A stretch of 64,000 bases of DNA from the NCBI RefSeq assembly GCF_004345565.1, contig NZ_SLWA01000008.1, positions 248,001-312,000 of the forward strand, read 5' to 3'. Shown here one piece after another: positions 16,736-25,468 of this stretch. The notes under the pieces are model-generated. The model was not told the origin of the DNA. It did not search any database and saw nothing but the letters and a program-made list of their open reading frames with translations. A program made the position numbers and the translations under genes. How positions within the stretch are numbered: position 1 is the stretch's first letter; each line of letters opens with the position of its first letter. Source of the DNA: Flavobacterium circumlabens (lineage in GTDB: Bacteria > Bacteroidota > Bacteroidia > Flavobacteriales > Flavobacteriaceae).

Positions 16736-17209
16736 TTACAATTTTTCCAGGAAAGAATTAATTCCCGCTTCGTCCATTTGAACTACTTGCCAGTCTTCAA
16801 GAATTCTTGCGCCGGAATTCTCGTAAAATTTCACAGCTGGCGTATTCCAGGCCAGCACATTCCATTCGATTCTTCTTACGTTGTCTTTCTTTCCCTGCTT
16901 CATGATTTCAGCGTATAGGGCAGACCCTACACCGGAACCGCGCATTTTATCCTTTACAATTAAATCTTCTAGGTGAATCGTTTTTCCTTTCCAGGTAGAA
17001 TAACGGTAATAATATAAGGCTATTCCAACAATTTCTTCCTTTTCCTCTGCTACAAATACATGAAATAACGGTTTCTCGCCAAAACCGTCACGCAGTAAAT
17101 CATCTACTGTTATTACGACTGCATCGGGTTCTTTTTCGAATATTGCCAGCTCCTGTATTAATCCTAAAACCGATTCCATGTCTTCCGGATTTCCTTTTCT
17201 AATATTCAT
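16736..17209 (-). CDS. GNAT-family N-acetyltransferase
   Basis: The 157-aa protein spans one GNAT domain, with acetyl-CoA-binding motif A in 'LIVKDKMRGSGVGSALYAEI' (R/Q-x-x-G-x-G/A pattern) and the C-terminal 'FYENSGARILEDW'. Its layout resembles diamine/spermidine-type acetyltransferases ('NIRKGNPEDMESVLGLIQEL' at the start). The substrate cannot be told from sequence. It is a single gene upstream of lysC on the same strand but separated by 350 bp of repeats. Confidence 0.85.
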   Translation of the reverse strand: MNIRKGNPEDMESVLGLIQELAIFEKEPDAVVITVDDLLRDGFGEKPLFHVFVAEEKEEIVGIALYYYRYSTWKGKTIHLEDLIVKDKMRGSGVGSALYAEIMKQGKKDNVRRIEWNVLAWNTPAVKFYENSGARILEDWQVVQMDEAGINSFLEKL

Positions 17210-17380
17210 ATATTCTTATTATTAAGCGTTTATTGGCTAAAATAGTATGGTTTTAATACTCAATTTTTGCTTTTGATTACCAAATGTACAATAGTAGCAA
17301 ACTAACGAAATAATTTTTAAACCATTCTCACAAAAAAAACGATATTTGTGACTTAAAATTAAAACTACAACGATTTAGTA

Positions 17381-18388
17381 ATGGAAGAACGCAATAAAAC
17401 ACTAGGAGAGTTTATTATTGAGAACCAAAAAGCATTTCAATACTCATCAGGAGAGTTATCCCGAATTATCAACTCTATACGTTTGGCGGCGAAAGTTGTA
17501 AACTATAAAGTAAACAAAGCAGGTTTGGTGGATATCATTGGCGCAGCAGGCGAGCAAAATATTCAGGGAGAAGATCAGCAAAAGTTAGATGTCTATGCAA
17601 ACGAAGTATTTATCCAGACGTTAATAAACCGTGAGATTGTCTGTGGTATTGCTTCTGAAGAAAACGACGATTTTATTACTGTTCAGGGGAGCGACAACAG
17701 TCATAATAATAAGTACGTGATCTTAATGGACCCTTTAGACGGATCTTCAAACATTGATGTCAATGTTTCTTTGGGAACGATCTTCTCTGTTTTTAGAAGA
17801 ATTACGCCAATTGGAACTCCGGTGACCAGCGAAGATTTTCTGCAGCCGGGCGTAAATCAGGTTGCTGCCGGATATGTGATTTACGGAACATCAACGATGT
17901 TAGTCTACACAACAGGTCATGGCGTAAACGGATTTACTTTAAATCCTGCTATCGGAACATTTTACCTTTCACATCCTAATATGAAATTTCCGCGTGACGG
18001 AAATATCTATTCGGTAAACGAAGGTAATTATGTGCATTTCCCTCAGGGCGTAAAAAACTACATCAAATATTGTCAGAGAGAAGAAGAAGACAGACCGTAT
18101 ACTTCCCGATATATCGGAAGCCTGGTGTCTGATTTTCATCGAAATATGATCAAAGGCGGAATTTATTTGTATCCAACCAGTTCAAAAGCACCTAAAGGAA
18201 AATTACGTTTGCTGTATGAATGTAATCCAATGGCGTTTATTGCAGAACAGGCGGGAGGAAAAGCAACAGATGGTTTCGGAAGAATTATGGAAATTCAGCC
18301 AACTGAACTGCACCAGAGAGTTCCTTTCTTCTGCGGCAGTTATAATATGGTTGAAAAAGCCGAACAGTTTATGGCAGAGGCTAAGTAG
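17381..18388 (+). CDS. fbp: Fructose-1,6-bisphosphatase class I
   Basis: The 335-aa protein catalyses the gluconeogenic hydrolysis of fructose-1,6-bisphosphate. The metal-binding signature 'LMDPLDGSSNIDVNVSLGTI' (near residue 115), the upstream 'ASEENDD', and the substrate-binding 'YIGSLVSDFHRNMIKGGIYL' and 'GKLRLLYECNPMAF' are all present. Length and motifs are normal for class I enzymes. It is a single gene, and a bidirectional terminator separates it from the convergent TerB-like gene. Confidence 0.96.
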   Translation: MEERNKTLGEFIIENQKAFQYSSGELSRIINSIRLAAKVVNYKVNKAGLVDIIGAAGEQNIQGEDQQKLDVYANEVFIQTLINREIVCGIASEENDDFITVQGSDNSHNNKYVILMDPLDGSSNIDVNVSLGTIFSVFRRITPIGTPVTSEDFLQPGVNQVAAGYVIYGTSTMLVYTTGHGVNGFTLNPAIGTFYLSHPNMKFPRDGNIYSVNEGNYVHFPQGVKNYIKYCQREEEDRPYTSRYIGSLVSDFHRNMIKGGIYLYPTSSKAPKGKLRLLYECNPMAFIAEQAGGKATDGFGRIMEIQPTELHQRVPFFCGSYNMVEKAEQFMAEAK

Positions 18389-18466
18389 GTCTCAGTCTCA
18401 GTTTTCAGTCACAGTACCAAACCCGACAGGTTTTTAAAACTTTTCGGGTTTATGGATATAAAAAGT

Positions 18467-18497
18467 AAACCCGACAAATCTTAGATCTGTCGGGTTT
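18467..18497. terminator. Bidirectional terminator between fbp and the TerB-like gene
   Basis: The stem AAACCCGACA (18467-18476) pairs with TGTCGGGTTT (18488-18497). A related half, 'ACCCGACAGG...TTCGGGTT', lies just upstream (18421-18450), so the hairpin motif is partly duplicated. Confidence 0.7.
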
Positions 18498-18564
18498 CTA
18501 TTATCAGTGTCAGTTTTTAGTGGCAGTTTGAAACTCTAAGCTGCGACTGTAAACTGAATACTTT

Positions 18565-18996
18565 CTATTTATGCATATGTTGCATTTCGTAAACAAAAGT
18601 ATCACCGTCTACTTTTTTATCAACTAATGATAATGCTTTTGCAATAATATAGTTTACGTTGCTTGGGGTAAAACCTAAAGCAATACCTAATTTTCTTAAC
18701 ATTACTTCTTGTTGGTCTTCAAGGTGGTGATCAACGTGTACCATTCTTGTCAGATCATATAAACGCTCTAAACGCTGTACATGTAAATAAGGTGGATTAA
18801 TTGGATATTTTAATGGGTCGTTAAGAATTTCTTCGTATTCAGTTTCTGAAATCTCTAAACGTGCAGCTAATTTATCTAAGAATTTTTTTTCCTCAGGATG
18901 TACAATTCCATCGGCTAATGCTACGCGAACAATAGCTGAAAAGTGACCTTTGTTTCTTTGTTTGAATTCGCTATCAAATAAATCTGAAAATGACAT
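18565..18996 (-). CDS. TerB-like (tellurite-resistance fold) protein
   Basis: The 143-aa all-helical protein carries the TerB-type acidic motif 'ALADGIVHPEEKKFLDKLA' near residue 28 and a repeat of it further on ('VHVDHHLEDQQEVMLRKL'). Such domains bind metal and occur in many stress-related proteins; no enzymatic function is known. There is no signal peptide. It is a single gene converging with fbp. No other ter genes are nearby, so tellurite resistance should not be assumed. Confidence 0.75.
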   Translation of the reverse strand: MSFSDLFDSEFKQRNKGHFSAIVRVALADGIVHPEEKKFLDKLAARLEISETEYEEILNDPLKYPINPPYLHVQRLERLYDLTRMVHVDHHLEDQQEVMLRKLGIALGFTPSNVNYIIAKALSLVDKKVDGDTFVYEMQHMHK

Positions 18997-19104
18997 AATT
19001 ATGTTTTTTTATGGTGCAAAGATAATTTTTATTTTAAATTATTAATTTTAAAGTTCTCATAAAATTTAACTTATTTTTCTTCGTTGTTTTAAGGCAGGGT
19101 TTTC

Positions 19105-19133
19105 TTGAATTTTCAAAATTAATCGTAAGTTTA
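19105..19133 (+). promoter_or_regulatory. Candidate promoter of the HupE-like gene
   Basis: TTG (19105-19107), an 18-nt spacer and TAAGTTTA (19126-19133) approximate the Bacteroidota promoter pattern 33 bp upstream of the start codon. Confidence 0.4.
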
Positions 19134-19165
19134 CAACCCCTTAATCAATTAATACCAGTACCTAT

Positions 19166-19759
19166 ATGTCACAATTTTGGATTTATTTTCAAATAGGATT
19201 AAAGCATGTTTTAGACATTCATGCCTATGATCACGTTCTTTTTTTAATCGCATTGACAGTTCCTTACACTTTCAAAGACTGGAAACGTATTTTATTGCTG
19301 GTTTCCGTTTTTACAATTGGGCATACGGTGGCTTTGGTGCTTTCTGTTTTTGGAATTATAGCGGTAAAAGTGAATATTGTGGAGTTCTTAATTCCGATTA
19401 CCATTTTAATAACGGCTTTGTATCATTTGTTTACAGCAGGCAAAGCATCTAAAAATGACGGAGTGAATCTGATCTTTTTTGTGACCTTGTTTTTTGGAAT
19501 TATACACGGACTTGGATTTTCAAATTATTTCAAGACAATATTAGGCGGTACTGCAACCTCAAAATTACTACCTTTGGGAGAATTTGCATTAGGAATTGAA
19601 GTAGCGCAGCTGGTAGTAGTATTTGTGGCTTTATTATTGTCATATATAGTGCAGACCGTTTTTCGTTTTTCTAAACGTGATTGGGCACTTGTAATGTCGG
19701 CTTTTATCATTGGAGTTGTCATTCCTATGATTATTGAAAGCCCTATTTGGAACAGATAA
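19166..19759 (+). CDS. HupE/UreJ-like integral membrane protein
   Basis: The 197-aa protein has about six membrane segments. It carries the conserved His motifs of the family ('LDIHAYDHVLFLIAL' in the first segment and 'FGIIHGLGFSNYF' in the fourth). Relatives are implicated in nickel or cobalt transport, but many Bacteroidota members sit in unrelated contexts, as here. It is 5 bp upstream of the dCMP deaminase gene, which directly abuts the S41 protease gene, so the three genes form an operon. Confidence 0.8.
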   Translation: MSQFWIYFQIGLKHVLDIHAYDHVLFLIALTVPYTFKDWKRILLLVSVFTIGHTVALVLSVFGIIAVKVNIVEFLIPITILITALYHLFTAGKASKNDGVNLIFFVTLFFGIIHGLGFSNYFKTILGGTATSKLLPLGEFALGIEVAQLVVVFVALLLSYIVQTVFRFSKRDWALVMSAFIIGVVIPMIIESPIWNR

Positions 19760-19764
19760 AATAA

Positions 19765-20196
19765 ATGGAAGTAAATAAAATAAATAAATACGATAAAGCG
19801 TATTTGCGAATTGCCAAAGAATGGAGTTTGCTTTCTTATTGTAAGCGGAAACAGGTAGGCGCCATTATCGTAAAAGACCGAATGATTATTTCTGATGGTT
19901 ATAATGGAACACCGTCGGGATTTGAGAATTGCTGTGAAGACGAAGACGGATTGACGCGCTGGGATGTTTTACATGCCGAGGCAAATGCAATCCTGAAAGT
20001 AGCAAGATCAACACAATCCTGTGAAGGAGCGACTTTGTATATTACACTTTCACCCTGCAAAGAGTGCAGTAAATTAATACATCAGTCAGGGATAAAAAGA
20101 GTCGTGTATCAGAATGGATACAGAGACGATTCGGGAATTCAGTTTTTAATAAAAGCAGGCATTGAAGTATCACATATTCCCGATCTAGAAGAGTAA
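19765..20196 (+). CDS. dCMP/CMP deaminase-family protein (ComEB-like)
   Basis: The 143-aa protein has the zinc-dependent deaminase signature: H70-A-E72 ('LHAEANAIL') with catalytic Glu72, and the zinc cysteines C98 and C101 in 'SPCKECSK'. The N-terminal 'VGAIIVKDRMIISDGYNGTP' is typical of deoxycytidylate deaminases, which supply dUMP for dTTP synthesis. It is the middle gene of a tight three-gene operon, and the next gene starts at the base after its stop codon. Confidence 0.9.
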   Translation: MEVNKINKYDKAYLRIAKEWSLLSYCKRKQVGAIIVKDRMIISDGYNGTPSGFENCCEDEDGLTRWDVLHAEANAILKVARSTQSCEGATLYITLSPCKECSKLIHQSGIKRVVYQNGYRDDSGIQFLIKAGIEVSHIPDLEE

Positions 20197-21774
20197 ATGA
20201 AATTAAACTCAAAATATTTACCCCTTGTCATAGGAGCCGTTTTTGCTCTTGGCACAGTCCTCGGAAGCCTGATGAATGCTCCCGTTGACGATCAGCTTTT
20301 GGCTAAAAATTACTCCAAGACAAAACTGAACAAACTCATTGATTTTATCAATAACGAATACGTGGACAGCGTGAATACGGATTCAATTGTAAATTTGACA
20401 GTAGACAATATACTGTCTAAATTAGATCCGCATTCCGTTTATATTCCACCCACAGAACAGGCAGAGGTTGCCGAAAGTATGAAAGGGGACTTCGTAGGAA
20501 TCGGAATCAATTTTTACATGTACAAAGATTCCGTAGCAATCATAAGGCCTGTTGAAAATGGTCCTTCGGCGAAAGCTGGATTGAAATCCGGAGACCGAAT
20601 TTTATTTGCCGGAAAAACCAAATTGTTCGGCAGGAAATTACCTTCAGACAGCCTGTTCTCCAGATTAAAAGGAATAAAAGGTTCTGAAATAGAACTTACT
20701 GTTTTTAGAAAATCAGAACAGAAGAAACTGAAGTTTAAAATTAAAAGAGATATTATTCCGATAAAGAGCGTTGATGCGTCTTTATTATTAGGGAATAATA
20801 CGGGTTATATAAAAATAAACCGTTTTGCGGAAACCACATATAAGGAATTCAAAACAGGTTTAACCCGTTTGCAAAAAAAAGGAATGCAGTCGTTGATTAT
20901 TGACCTTCGTGATAATGGAGGAGGCTACATGGAAGAGGCTGTTGCTATTGCAGATGAATTTCTAAAAGACAAACAACTGATCGTTTTTACCAAAAGCAAG
21001 AATGGAACTACCGATAAAACCTATGCCAATAAAGGCGGAAGTTTTGAAAACGGAAAAGTATATGTTCTGATTAATGAAAACAGTGCATCGGCAAGTGAAA
21101 TCCTGGCCGGAGCGCTTCAGGATAACGACCGCGGAACTATTGTAGGACGCCGTTCTTTTGGAAAAGGACTCGTGCAGCGAGAAATGGATTTCAACGACGG
21201 ATCAGCGGTAAGACTGACGGTTGCAAGATACTACACCCCAACCGGAAGATCGATTCAGAAACCGTATAAAAAAGGGAACGAAGAATATTATAAAGAATCT
21301 GAAGACCGCATTAAATCAGGGGAACTTTATGCAAAAGACAGTATAAAAGTAGCAGATTCTCTAAAATTTAAAACGCCAAAAGGAAAAATCGTCTACGGCG
21401 GAGGCGGAATCGTTCCGGATGTTTTTGTGCCAATGGAAGCAGAACACGGAAATGAAAATGTGGCCTATCTGATGCAGACCGGAATTGTGGGGCATTTTGT
21501 TTTTGAAGAGCTGGACAAAAACAGAAATGCATTTGACGGACTTCATTTTAGTGCATTTCAGGCTAAGATGAAAAACTCGGATGAGTATTTCAAAAAATTC
21601 AGGAACTATATTTTAATGACCGGTTTAGACTTGAAATTAGATAAAACCAAAGCTTTGGTTAATCGCTATATCAATGCTGAATTTGCCAGACAATTGTATG
21701 GTGAATTGTATTACTACGATGTAATCCTGAAAGAGGATGCGATGGTTAAAGCAGTTTTGAATCCAAAAAAGTAA
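20197..21774 (+). CDS. S41-family C-terminal processing peptidase (CtpA-like)
   Basis: The 525-aa protein has an N-terminal membrane or signal segment (about 7-25), a PDZ domain (about 85-165) and the S41 catalytic domain. The catalytic Ser298 lies in 'NENSASASEIL' and Lys323 in 'SFGKGLVQ', 25 residues apart as in Tsp/CtpA. It would act in the periplasm in processing or quality control of envelope proteins. A C-terminal extension of about 110 residues follows the protease domain. Its ATG immediately follows the deaminase stop codon, implying translational coupling. Confidence 0.93.
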   Translation: MKLNSKYLPLVIGAVFALGTVLGSLMNAPVDDQLLAKNYSKTKLNKLIDFINNEYVDSVNTDSIVNLTVDNILSKLDPHSVYIPPTEQAEVAESMKGDFVGIGINFYMYKDSVAIIRPVENGPSAKAGLKSGDRILFAGKTKLFGRKLPSDSLFSRLKGIKGSEIELTVFRKSEQKKLKFKIKRDIIPIKSVDASLLLGNNTGYIKINRFAETTYKEFKTGLTRLQKKGMQSLIIDLRDNGGGYMEEAVAIADEFLKDKQLIVFTKSKNGTTDKTYANKGGSFENGKVYVLINENSASASEILAGALQDNDRGTIVGRRSFGKGLVQREMDFNDGSAVRLTVARYYTPTGRSIQKPYKKGNEEYYKESEDRIKSGELYAKDSIKVADSLKFKTPKGKIVYGGGGIVPDVFVPMEAEHGNENVAYLMQTGIVGHFVFEELDKNRNAFDGLHFSAFQAKMKNSDEYFKKFRNYILMTGLDLKLDKTKALVNRYINAEFARQLYGELYYYDVILKEDAMVKAVLNPKK

Positions 21775-21790
21775 TTTTAACTTTTTTATA

Positions 21791-22156
21791 ATGGAAAAAA
21801 GCAACGTTGTAAATGCAGAAATAGAACTTCTTACTGCAATTAAATATGCAGACGTTTCAGTATTGGAAAAAATGCTGCATGATGATTTACTTTTTAACTT
21901 ACCCGACGGGCAAACGATCACCAAAGAATTTGATCTGAATATGTATCGTTCCGGAAAAATGAAGATTGATTTCCTTGAAGCCTCAGATCAAATCATCAAT
22001 TGTATCGGAGATACAGCAATTGTGAGTGTTACGGTTTTATTAAAAGGCAATTACGATAATAATCGGATAGACGGAGCTCTACGTTATATTCGCGTTTGGA
22101 AACAATTTGACGAAGGCCTGAAAGTAATTGCAGGCAGTTGTGCGGAACTGAAATAA
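21791..22156 (+). CDS. NTF2-like / SnoaL-DUF4440 family protein
   Basis: The 121-aa cytoplasmic protein has the cone-shaped NTF2 fold pattern. An N-terminal helix ('ELLTAIKYADVSVLEKMLHD') is followed by 'LLFNLPDGQTITKEFDL' and beta strands ending 'LRYIRVWKQFDEGLKVIAGS'. Such domains serve as enzymes or ligand binders; the function here is unknown. It starts 16 bp after the S41 protease gene and is probably the last gene of that operon. Confidence 0.75.
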   Translation: MEKSNVVNAEIELLTAIKYADVSVLEKMLHDDLLFNLPDGQTITKEFDLNMYRSGKMKIDFLEASDQIINCIGDTAIVSVTVLLKGNYDNNRIDGALRYIRVWKQFDEGLKVIAGSCAELK

Positions 22157-22250
22157 AAACTACAGCCAAATAATAATAATTTTTTAAAACAGGATGTAAC
22201 AAATTTTGCTTAACAGTAGCGAATTTTACAGTTAAAATAATAATTATAAT

Positions 22251-22562
22251 ATGAAAAATCTAAAAAGAATAAGTGCTCTGATTGTTTTAATGACTTTTGT
22301 AATTTCTTGTGCTTGCATGAAAGATAAAAACACCATTTCAGGAAAAGTAGAATCTGTTGAATTTGGAAAGGACGGTTACACGGCTAAAATTAATACAGAT
22401 AAGAATGAGGTTTATTTTGCAACCATCAGTATTGTAAATGTTGGCGGACCGGAGCATTATAAAGTGTTAAAACAAGGTGATGAGGTTTCTTTAAAAGGAG
22501 AATTCTGGAAAACAGATACGGAGAAACATATCAAGGTAAAAGAGATTGTTTCAGTGAAATAA
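22251..22562 (+). CDS. Small lipoprotein with an OB-like beta fold
   Basis: The 103-aa protein has a lipoprotein signal (MKNLKRISALIVLMTFVISC, acylated Cys20). It is followed by about 80 residues of predicted beta strands ('ISGKVESVEFGKDGYTAKIN', 'GDEVSLKGEFWKTD') resembling an OB barrel. No known family was recognised. It lies 94 bp after the NTF2-like gene on the same strand and may be transcribed separately. Confidence 0.65.
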   Translation: MKNLKRISALIVLMTFVISCACMKDKNTISGKVESVEFGKDGYTAKINTDKNEVYFATISIVNVGGPEHYKVLKQGDEVSLKGEFWKTDTEKHIKVKEIVSVK

Positions 22563-22576
22563 ATCTTAGAAAATTT

Positions 22577-22644
22577 AAAAACCATTAAGAGATTAAGAAA
22601 ATTAAGCTTTAAAACTTAACGACCTTAATCTCTTAATGGTTTTT
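22577..22644. terminator. Long-stem bidirectional terminator or repeat
   Basis: An inverted repeat of 21 bp (22577-22597 with 22624-22644; arm contains ACCATTAAGAGATTAAG) lies between two convergent genes. The same CTTAATCTCTTAATG phrase recurs upstream of the histidine kinase (about 4591-4605), so the arm belongs to a dispersed repeat. Confidence 0.65.
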
Positions 22645-22661
22645 AAATATATAAATGTTTG

Positions 22662-23267
22662 TTATCGAATACTGTCGTGTGCATGAGTCTGCACACCATT
22701 GTTCCATAAAGTAAGAATGTCTGTTGCTACAGCGGCACCACTTCCGGCAGCAATTGCCAGTTGGCTTCTCCAGCCAGCCAGAGTTCCAATCACATAAATG
22801 CCATCTACTACTTTATGGTCGTCATTTTTAAGCTGAATACGCTGCTTTTCCGGTAGTGCTTTTTTATGAGGTTCAATATAGTGCATTAAACCTTCAATGT
22901 CAAAAGTATTAGCAGAACCAATTCCGATAACGATGCTTTTAGTCTGATAGGAGTTTTTGTTAGTAGTAACGGTAAATTCAGGAAAGGATCCTTCTACTTT
23001 GATTACTTTTTCATTTGGGATCTGCGTAATATGCGGATACGTTAATGCCAGATCCTGTGTGCTTTCAGAAAGTAATTCCGAACCCAGTTTGCCTGGTGTT
23101 ATACCGTAAGCATTGTAGAAAATAGCCTCCTGTAACGAAGAATTTTTCTGGTGGGTAAAAATCCCGATTTTTTTATCGCTTGCAAAAGTTTTGTTTTTGG
23201 CTGAACCTAAAACGAGAGCACAGGACATGCCTGAAACGCCTCCGCCGATAATTAAAGTATCAAACAT
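22662..23267 (-). CDS. Single-domain FAD/NAD-dependent oxidoreductase, thioredoxin-reductase-like
   Basis: The 201-aa protein has the dinucleotide-binding start 'TLIIGGGVSGMSCALVLG' and the FAD-site region 'VVDGIYVIGTLAGWRSQLAIAAGSG'. It is about two-thirds the length of thioredoxin reductase. It lacks the inserted NADPH domain and the CxxC redox pair, so it is a minimal flavoprotein with unknown electron partner. Its stop is close to a shared terminator. It starts 1 bp after the stop of the small membrane protein gene and is cotranscribed with it. Confidence 0.75.
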   Translation of the reverse strand: MFDTLIIGGGVSGMSCALVLGSAKNKTFASDKKIGIFTHQKNSSLQEAIFYNAYGITPGKLGSELLSESTQDLALTYPHITQIPNEKVIKVEGSFPEFTVTTNKNSYQTKSIVIGIGSANTFDIEGLMHYIEPHKKALPEKQRIQLKNDDHKVVDGIYVIGTLAGWRSQLAIAAGSGAAVATDILTLWNNGVQTHAHDSIR

Positions 23268-23268
23268 A

Positions 23269-23469
23269 TTATCGACCGTTGGTTTTTTCTTCGATCTTTT
23301 TCGAAATTCTAAAAATCAAAAGAATCAAAACGGCGCAAAAGGAAGCAGCTATTCCAATAAAAGCTACTGCACTGTCACCCTGAAAAGGGTTTTTGAAGTC
23401 TAGCAACGTAATATTAAAAACAATTAAAGCTAATGCTAAAAGCACTAAGATTGAAGTGAAAATTTTCAT
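23269..23469 (-). CDS. Small two-helix membrane protein
   Basis: The 66-aa protein consists of two hydrophobic segments (about 3-22 and 35-54) joined by a short polar loop, with a basic C-terminus 'RISKKIEEKTNGR'. No family is recognised. It is immediately upstream of the flavoprotein gene and probably its operon partner, perhaps a membrane tether. Confidence 0.6.
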   Translation of the reverse strand: MKIFTSILVLLALALIVFNITLLDFKNPFQGDSAVAFIGIAASFCAVLILLIFRISKKIEEKTNGR

Positions 23470-23573
23470 ATGGCTGTTTGTTTGTCTAAAATAGTAAAGT
23501 AAAATTCTCCGGCAGGGATTACCGCAAAATTGAATTTTTTAAATTTTATGAGGTAAATTTATAAAAATATCTG

Positions 23574-24152
23574 TTAGACAAACAAACCTTTAACATTAGC
23601 AGCGAATAATTTAACAGCAATCGCTAAAAGTATTACTCCAAATGTCTTGCGAACAACACCAAGTCCGTTTTCTCCTAATAAAGTTTCAATTTTTTTAGAT
23701 GATTTCAAAACTACATAGACCAGAATAATGTTCAGTAAAATAGCAATGATAATATTAATGGTGTGAAACTGGGAGCGAAGGGAAAGTAAAGTGGTCATGG
23801 TTCCTGCTCCGGCAATTAACGGAAACGCTAACGGAACTATAGAAGCTGATCCCGGTTCTTCATCGCGATATATTCTAATTCCTAAAATCATTTCCAAGGC
23901 CAGGAAAAATAAAACAAACGAACCGGCAACGGCAAACGAATGTACGTCGATCCCGATCAGGGTTAAGAAACCTTCTCCGACAAAAAGAAAAACAATCATA
24001 ATCAGTCCGGCAACAATTGAAGCTTTTTCAGAATCGATGTGGCCAACCTTTGCTCTTAGATTTACGATGATAGGAATAGATCCAACGATATCAATTACTG
24101 CAAAAAGTACCATCCCAACAGTGATAATTTCCTTAAAATCAATTTCTAACAT
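23574..24152 (-). CDS. MarC-family integral membrane protein
   Basis: The 192-aa protein has six membrane segments. It shows the MarC family signatures 'FAVIDIVGSIPIIVNL' near the N-terminus and 'PLAFPLIAGAGTMTTLLSL' in the middle. The molecular function of MarC proteins is unsettled; the early link with multiple antibiotic resistance was not upheld. It is a single gene. Confidence 0.9.
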   Translation of the reverse strand: MLEIDFKEIITVGMVLFAVIDIVGSIPIIVNLRAKVGHIDSEKASIVAGLIMIVFLFVGEGFLTLIGIDVHSFAVAGSFVLFFLALEMILGIRIYRDEEPGSASIVPLAFPLIAGAGTMTTLLSLRSQFHTINIIIAILLNIILVYVVLKSSKKIETLLGENGLGVVRKTFGVILLAIAVKLFAANVKGLFV

Positions 24153-24295
24153 ACTTTTTTCTATTTAGTGTTTAAAGATGTGCAAAGGTAGATAATAAAG
24201 TTAGGCCTTTTTTTGATAAAATCAGCCGTCGTGTATTTTTGTTATAAAAATATGTATTATGGATTAAAATAATGATTTTTATAACAAAACATTCT

Positions 24296-24462
24296 CCTCA
24301 CCGCAAAGATTCGCAAAGATCTTTCGCAAAGATCGCAGTGTTGTGGGCGGAAATAGTGGGTAGCTTTTATAAGGATTTTAAACAACGGTTTGTTTTTCAG
24401 TTTCTGTTGATGATAAAACTTCGCGAATCTTTGCGAAAAACTTTGCGCTCTTAGCGGTTAGA
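24296..24462. repeat. Inverted pair of CGCAAAG-type repeats
   Basis: The left part contains CCGCAAAGATTCGCAAAG (24301-24318). The right part contains the complementary phrases CTTTGCG and CTTAGCGG (24430-24459). The same CGCAAAG theme recurs at 61103-61267. Confidence 0.6.
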
Positions 24463-24515
24463 CAGCAACGATGATGCACTCGGAATTTAATCTCCTTTCA
24501 TCTGTTTTCTTTGTC

Positions 24516-24524
24516 TATCTTTGC
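24516..24524 (+). promoter_or_regulatory. Candidate -7 promoter element
   Basis: TATCTTTGC matches the Bacteroidota TAnnTTTG element exactly, 30 bp upstream of the DUF3109 gene start. A clear -33 TTTG at the usual spacing is not obvious. Confidence 0.5.
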
Positions 24525-24552
24525 ACTTTATAAATTACAGTATTTTAGTATC

Positions 24553-25122
24553 ATGTTTCAATTAGGAAAAACCATTATTTCAGAAGATATTCTTGAAAAA
24601 GAATTTGTGTGCAATTTGTCAGCTTGTAAAGGAGCCTGCTGTGTTGACGGAGATGCCGGTGCACCTTTGAGTGAGGCGGAAACTAAAATCATGGAAGAGA
24701 TTTATCCCAAAGTCAAACCTTTTTTGCGAAAAGAAGGAATTGCAGCTATTGAAGCGCAGGGAACCTGGGTAAACGGGACGGATGGTGATCTTGAAACACC
24801 ATTAATTGATAATAAGGATTGTGCTTACGTTATTTTTGACGGCAAAACGGCGCTTTGCGGAATCGAGCAAGCGTACAATCAGGGAATCGTAGATTGGAAA
24901 AAACCAGTTTCCTGTCATTTGTATCCGATCCGTGTAAAAGACTTTACGGAGTTTGCTGCAGTCAATTACGATAAGTGGGAAATTTGTGATGATGCCTGTT
25001 CTTTAGGTAAAGAATTAGAAGTTCCGGTTTATAAATTTGTAAAAGAAGCGTTAATTCGCCGCTTTGGGCAGGATTGGTATTTAGAGCTCGAAAAAGTGGC
25101 CGAAGAACTCAAAAAATCGTAA
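24553..25122 (+). CDS. DUF3109-family Cys-rich protein
   Basis: The ATG at 24553 (MFQLGKTIISEDILEKEFVC, 189 aa) is the family-typical start. The in-frame ATG 42 bases upstream overlaps the promoter element. Conserved cysteines occur in 'CNLSACKGACCVDG', 'NKDCAYVIF', 'ALCGIEQAY', 'VSCHLYP' and 'CDDACSLG', suggesting a zinc or iron-sulfur centre like that of YkgJ-type proteins. Widely conserved in Bacteroidota; function unknown. Confidence 0.88.
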   Translation: MFQLGKTIISEDILEKEFVCNLSACKGACCVDGDAGAPLSEAETKIMEEIYPKVKPFLRKEGIAAIEAQGTWVNGTDGDLETPLIDNKDCAYVIFDGKTALCGIEQAYNQGIVDWKKPVSCHLYPIRVKDFTEFAAVNYDKWEICDDACSLGKELEVPVYKFVKEALIRRFGQDWYLELEKVAEELKKS

Positions 25123-25468
25123 AATCCAGGCGCTTTAGTTACCACTTTAAAAGGGGATATTTTAACTCAAAAAATAAACTTTTAACTCAAAAAATAAACT
25201 TTTAAAAACTTTTAAAAACAATTAATAATTTCTTGCTTTTTATTGTAAAAAGTCTATATTCTACGGGGACTTAAGGTGTGAATGACAATATTAAATGTCT
25301 CATTTACAAATATTTAATTATTGTCTGAAAAATATCTCATTTTTCCTGCGTTGTTAAAAACTACGACCAATTGTGAATAAGTTTGGCTTTTATTTTCGCC
25401 AACAAATGACAATCTTTGTACTCTACTGAATCAGCAAAAATTCAATACAAAAAATAAACATAAAAGCC
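25123..25468. other. nrdB upstream region with tandem repeats
   Basis: No gene is visible. A 20-bp unit TTTAACTCAAAAAATAAACT is repeated twice (25161-25200), followed by a 10-bp unit TTTAAAAAC(T/A) repeated twice (25201-25220). The nrdB promoter presumably lies in 25370-25450, where AATCTTTG (25411-25418) is close to the -7 consensus. I did not find a convincing NrdR-box pair. Confidence 0.6.
25161..25220. repeat. Tandem repeats of 20 bp and 10 bp
   Basis: There are two perfect copies of a 20-bp unit (25161-25180 and 25181-25200), then two near-perfect 10-bp units derived from its start. Confidence 0.85.

Larger units (their letters stand above)
24153..24552. other. Intergenic stretch with inverted GCAAAG-type repeats
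   Basis: No gene is visible. It contains two oppositely oriented copies of a CGCAAAG-rich repeat (24296-24340 and 24418-24462) and, close to the next gene, a promoter-like TATCTTTGC. Confidence 0.6.

Noticed and set aside
18565..18996. Tellurite-resistance determinant
   Set aside because: A TerB-like fold alone does not imply resistance, and no other ter genes are nearby.
23791..24168. 125-codon plus-strand open frame
   Set aside because: It is fully antisense to the conserved MarC gene, with no recognisable protein features.
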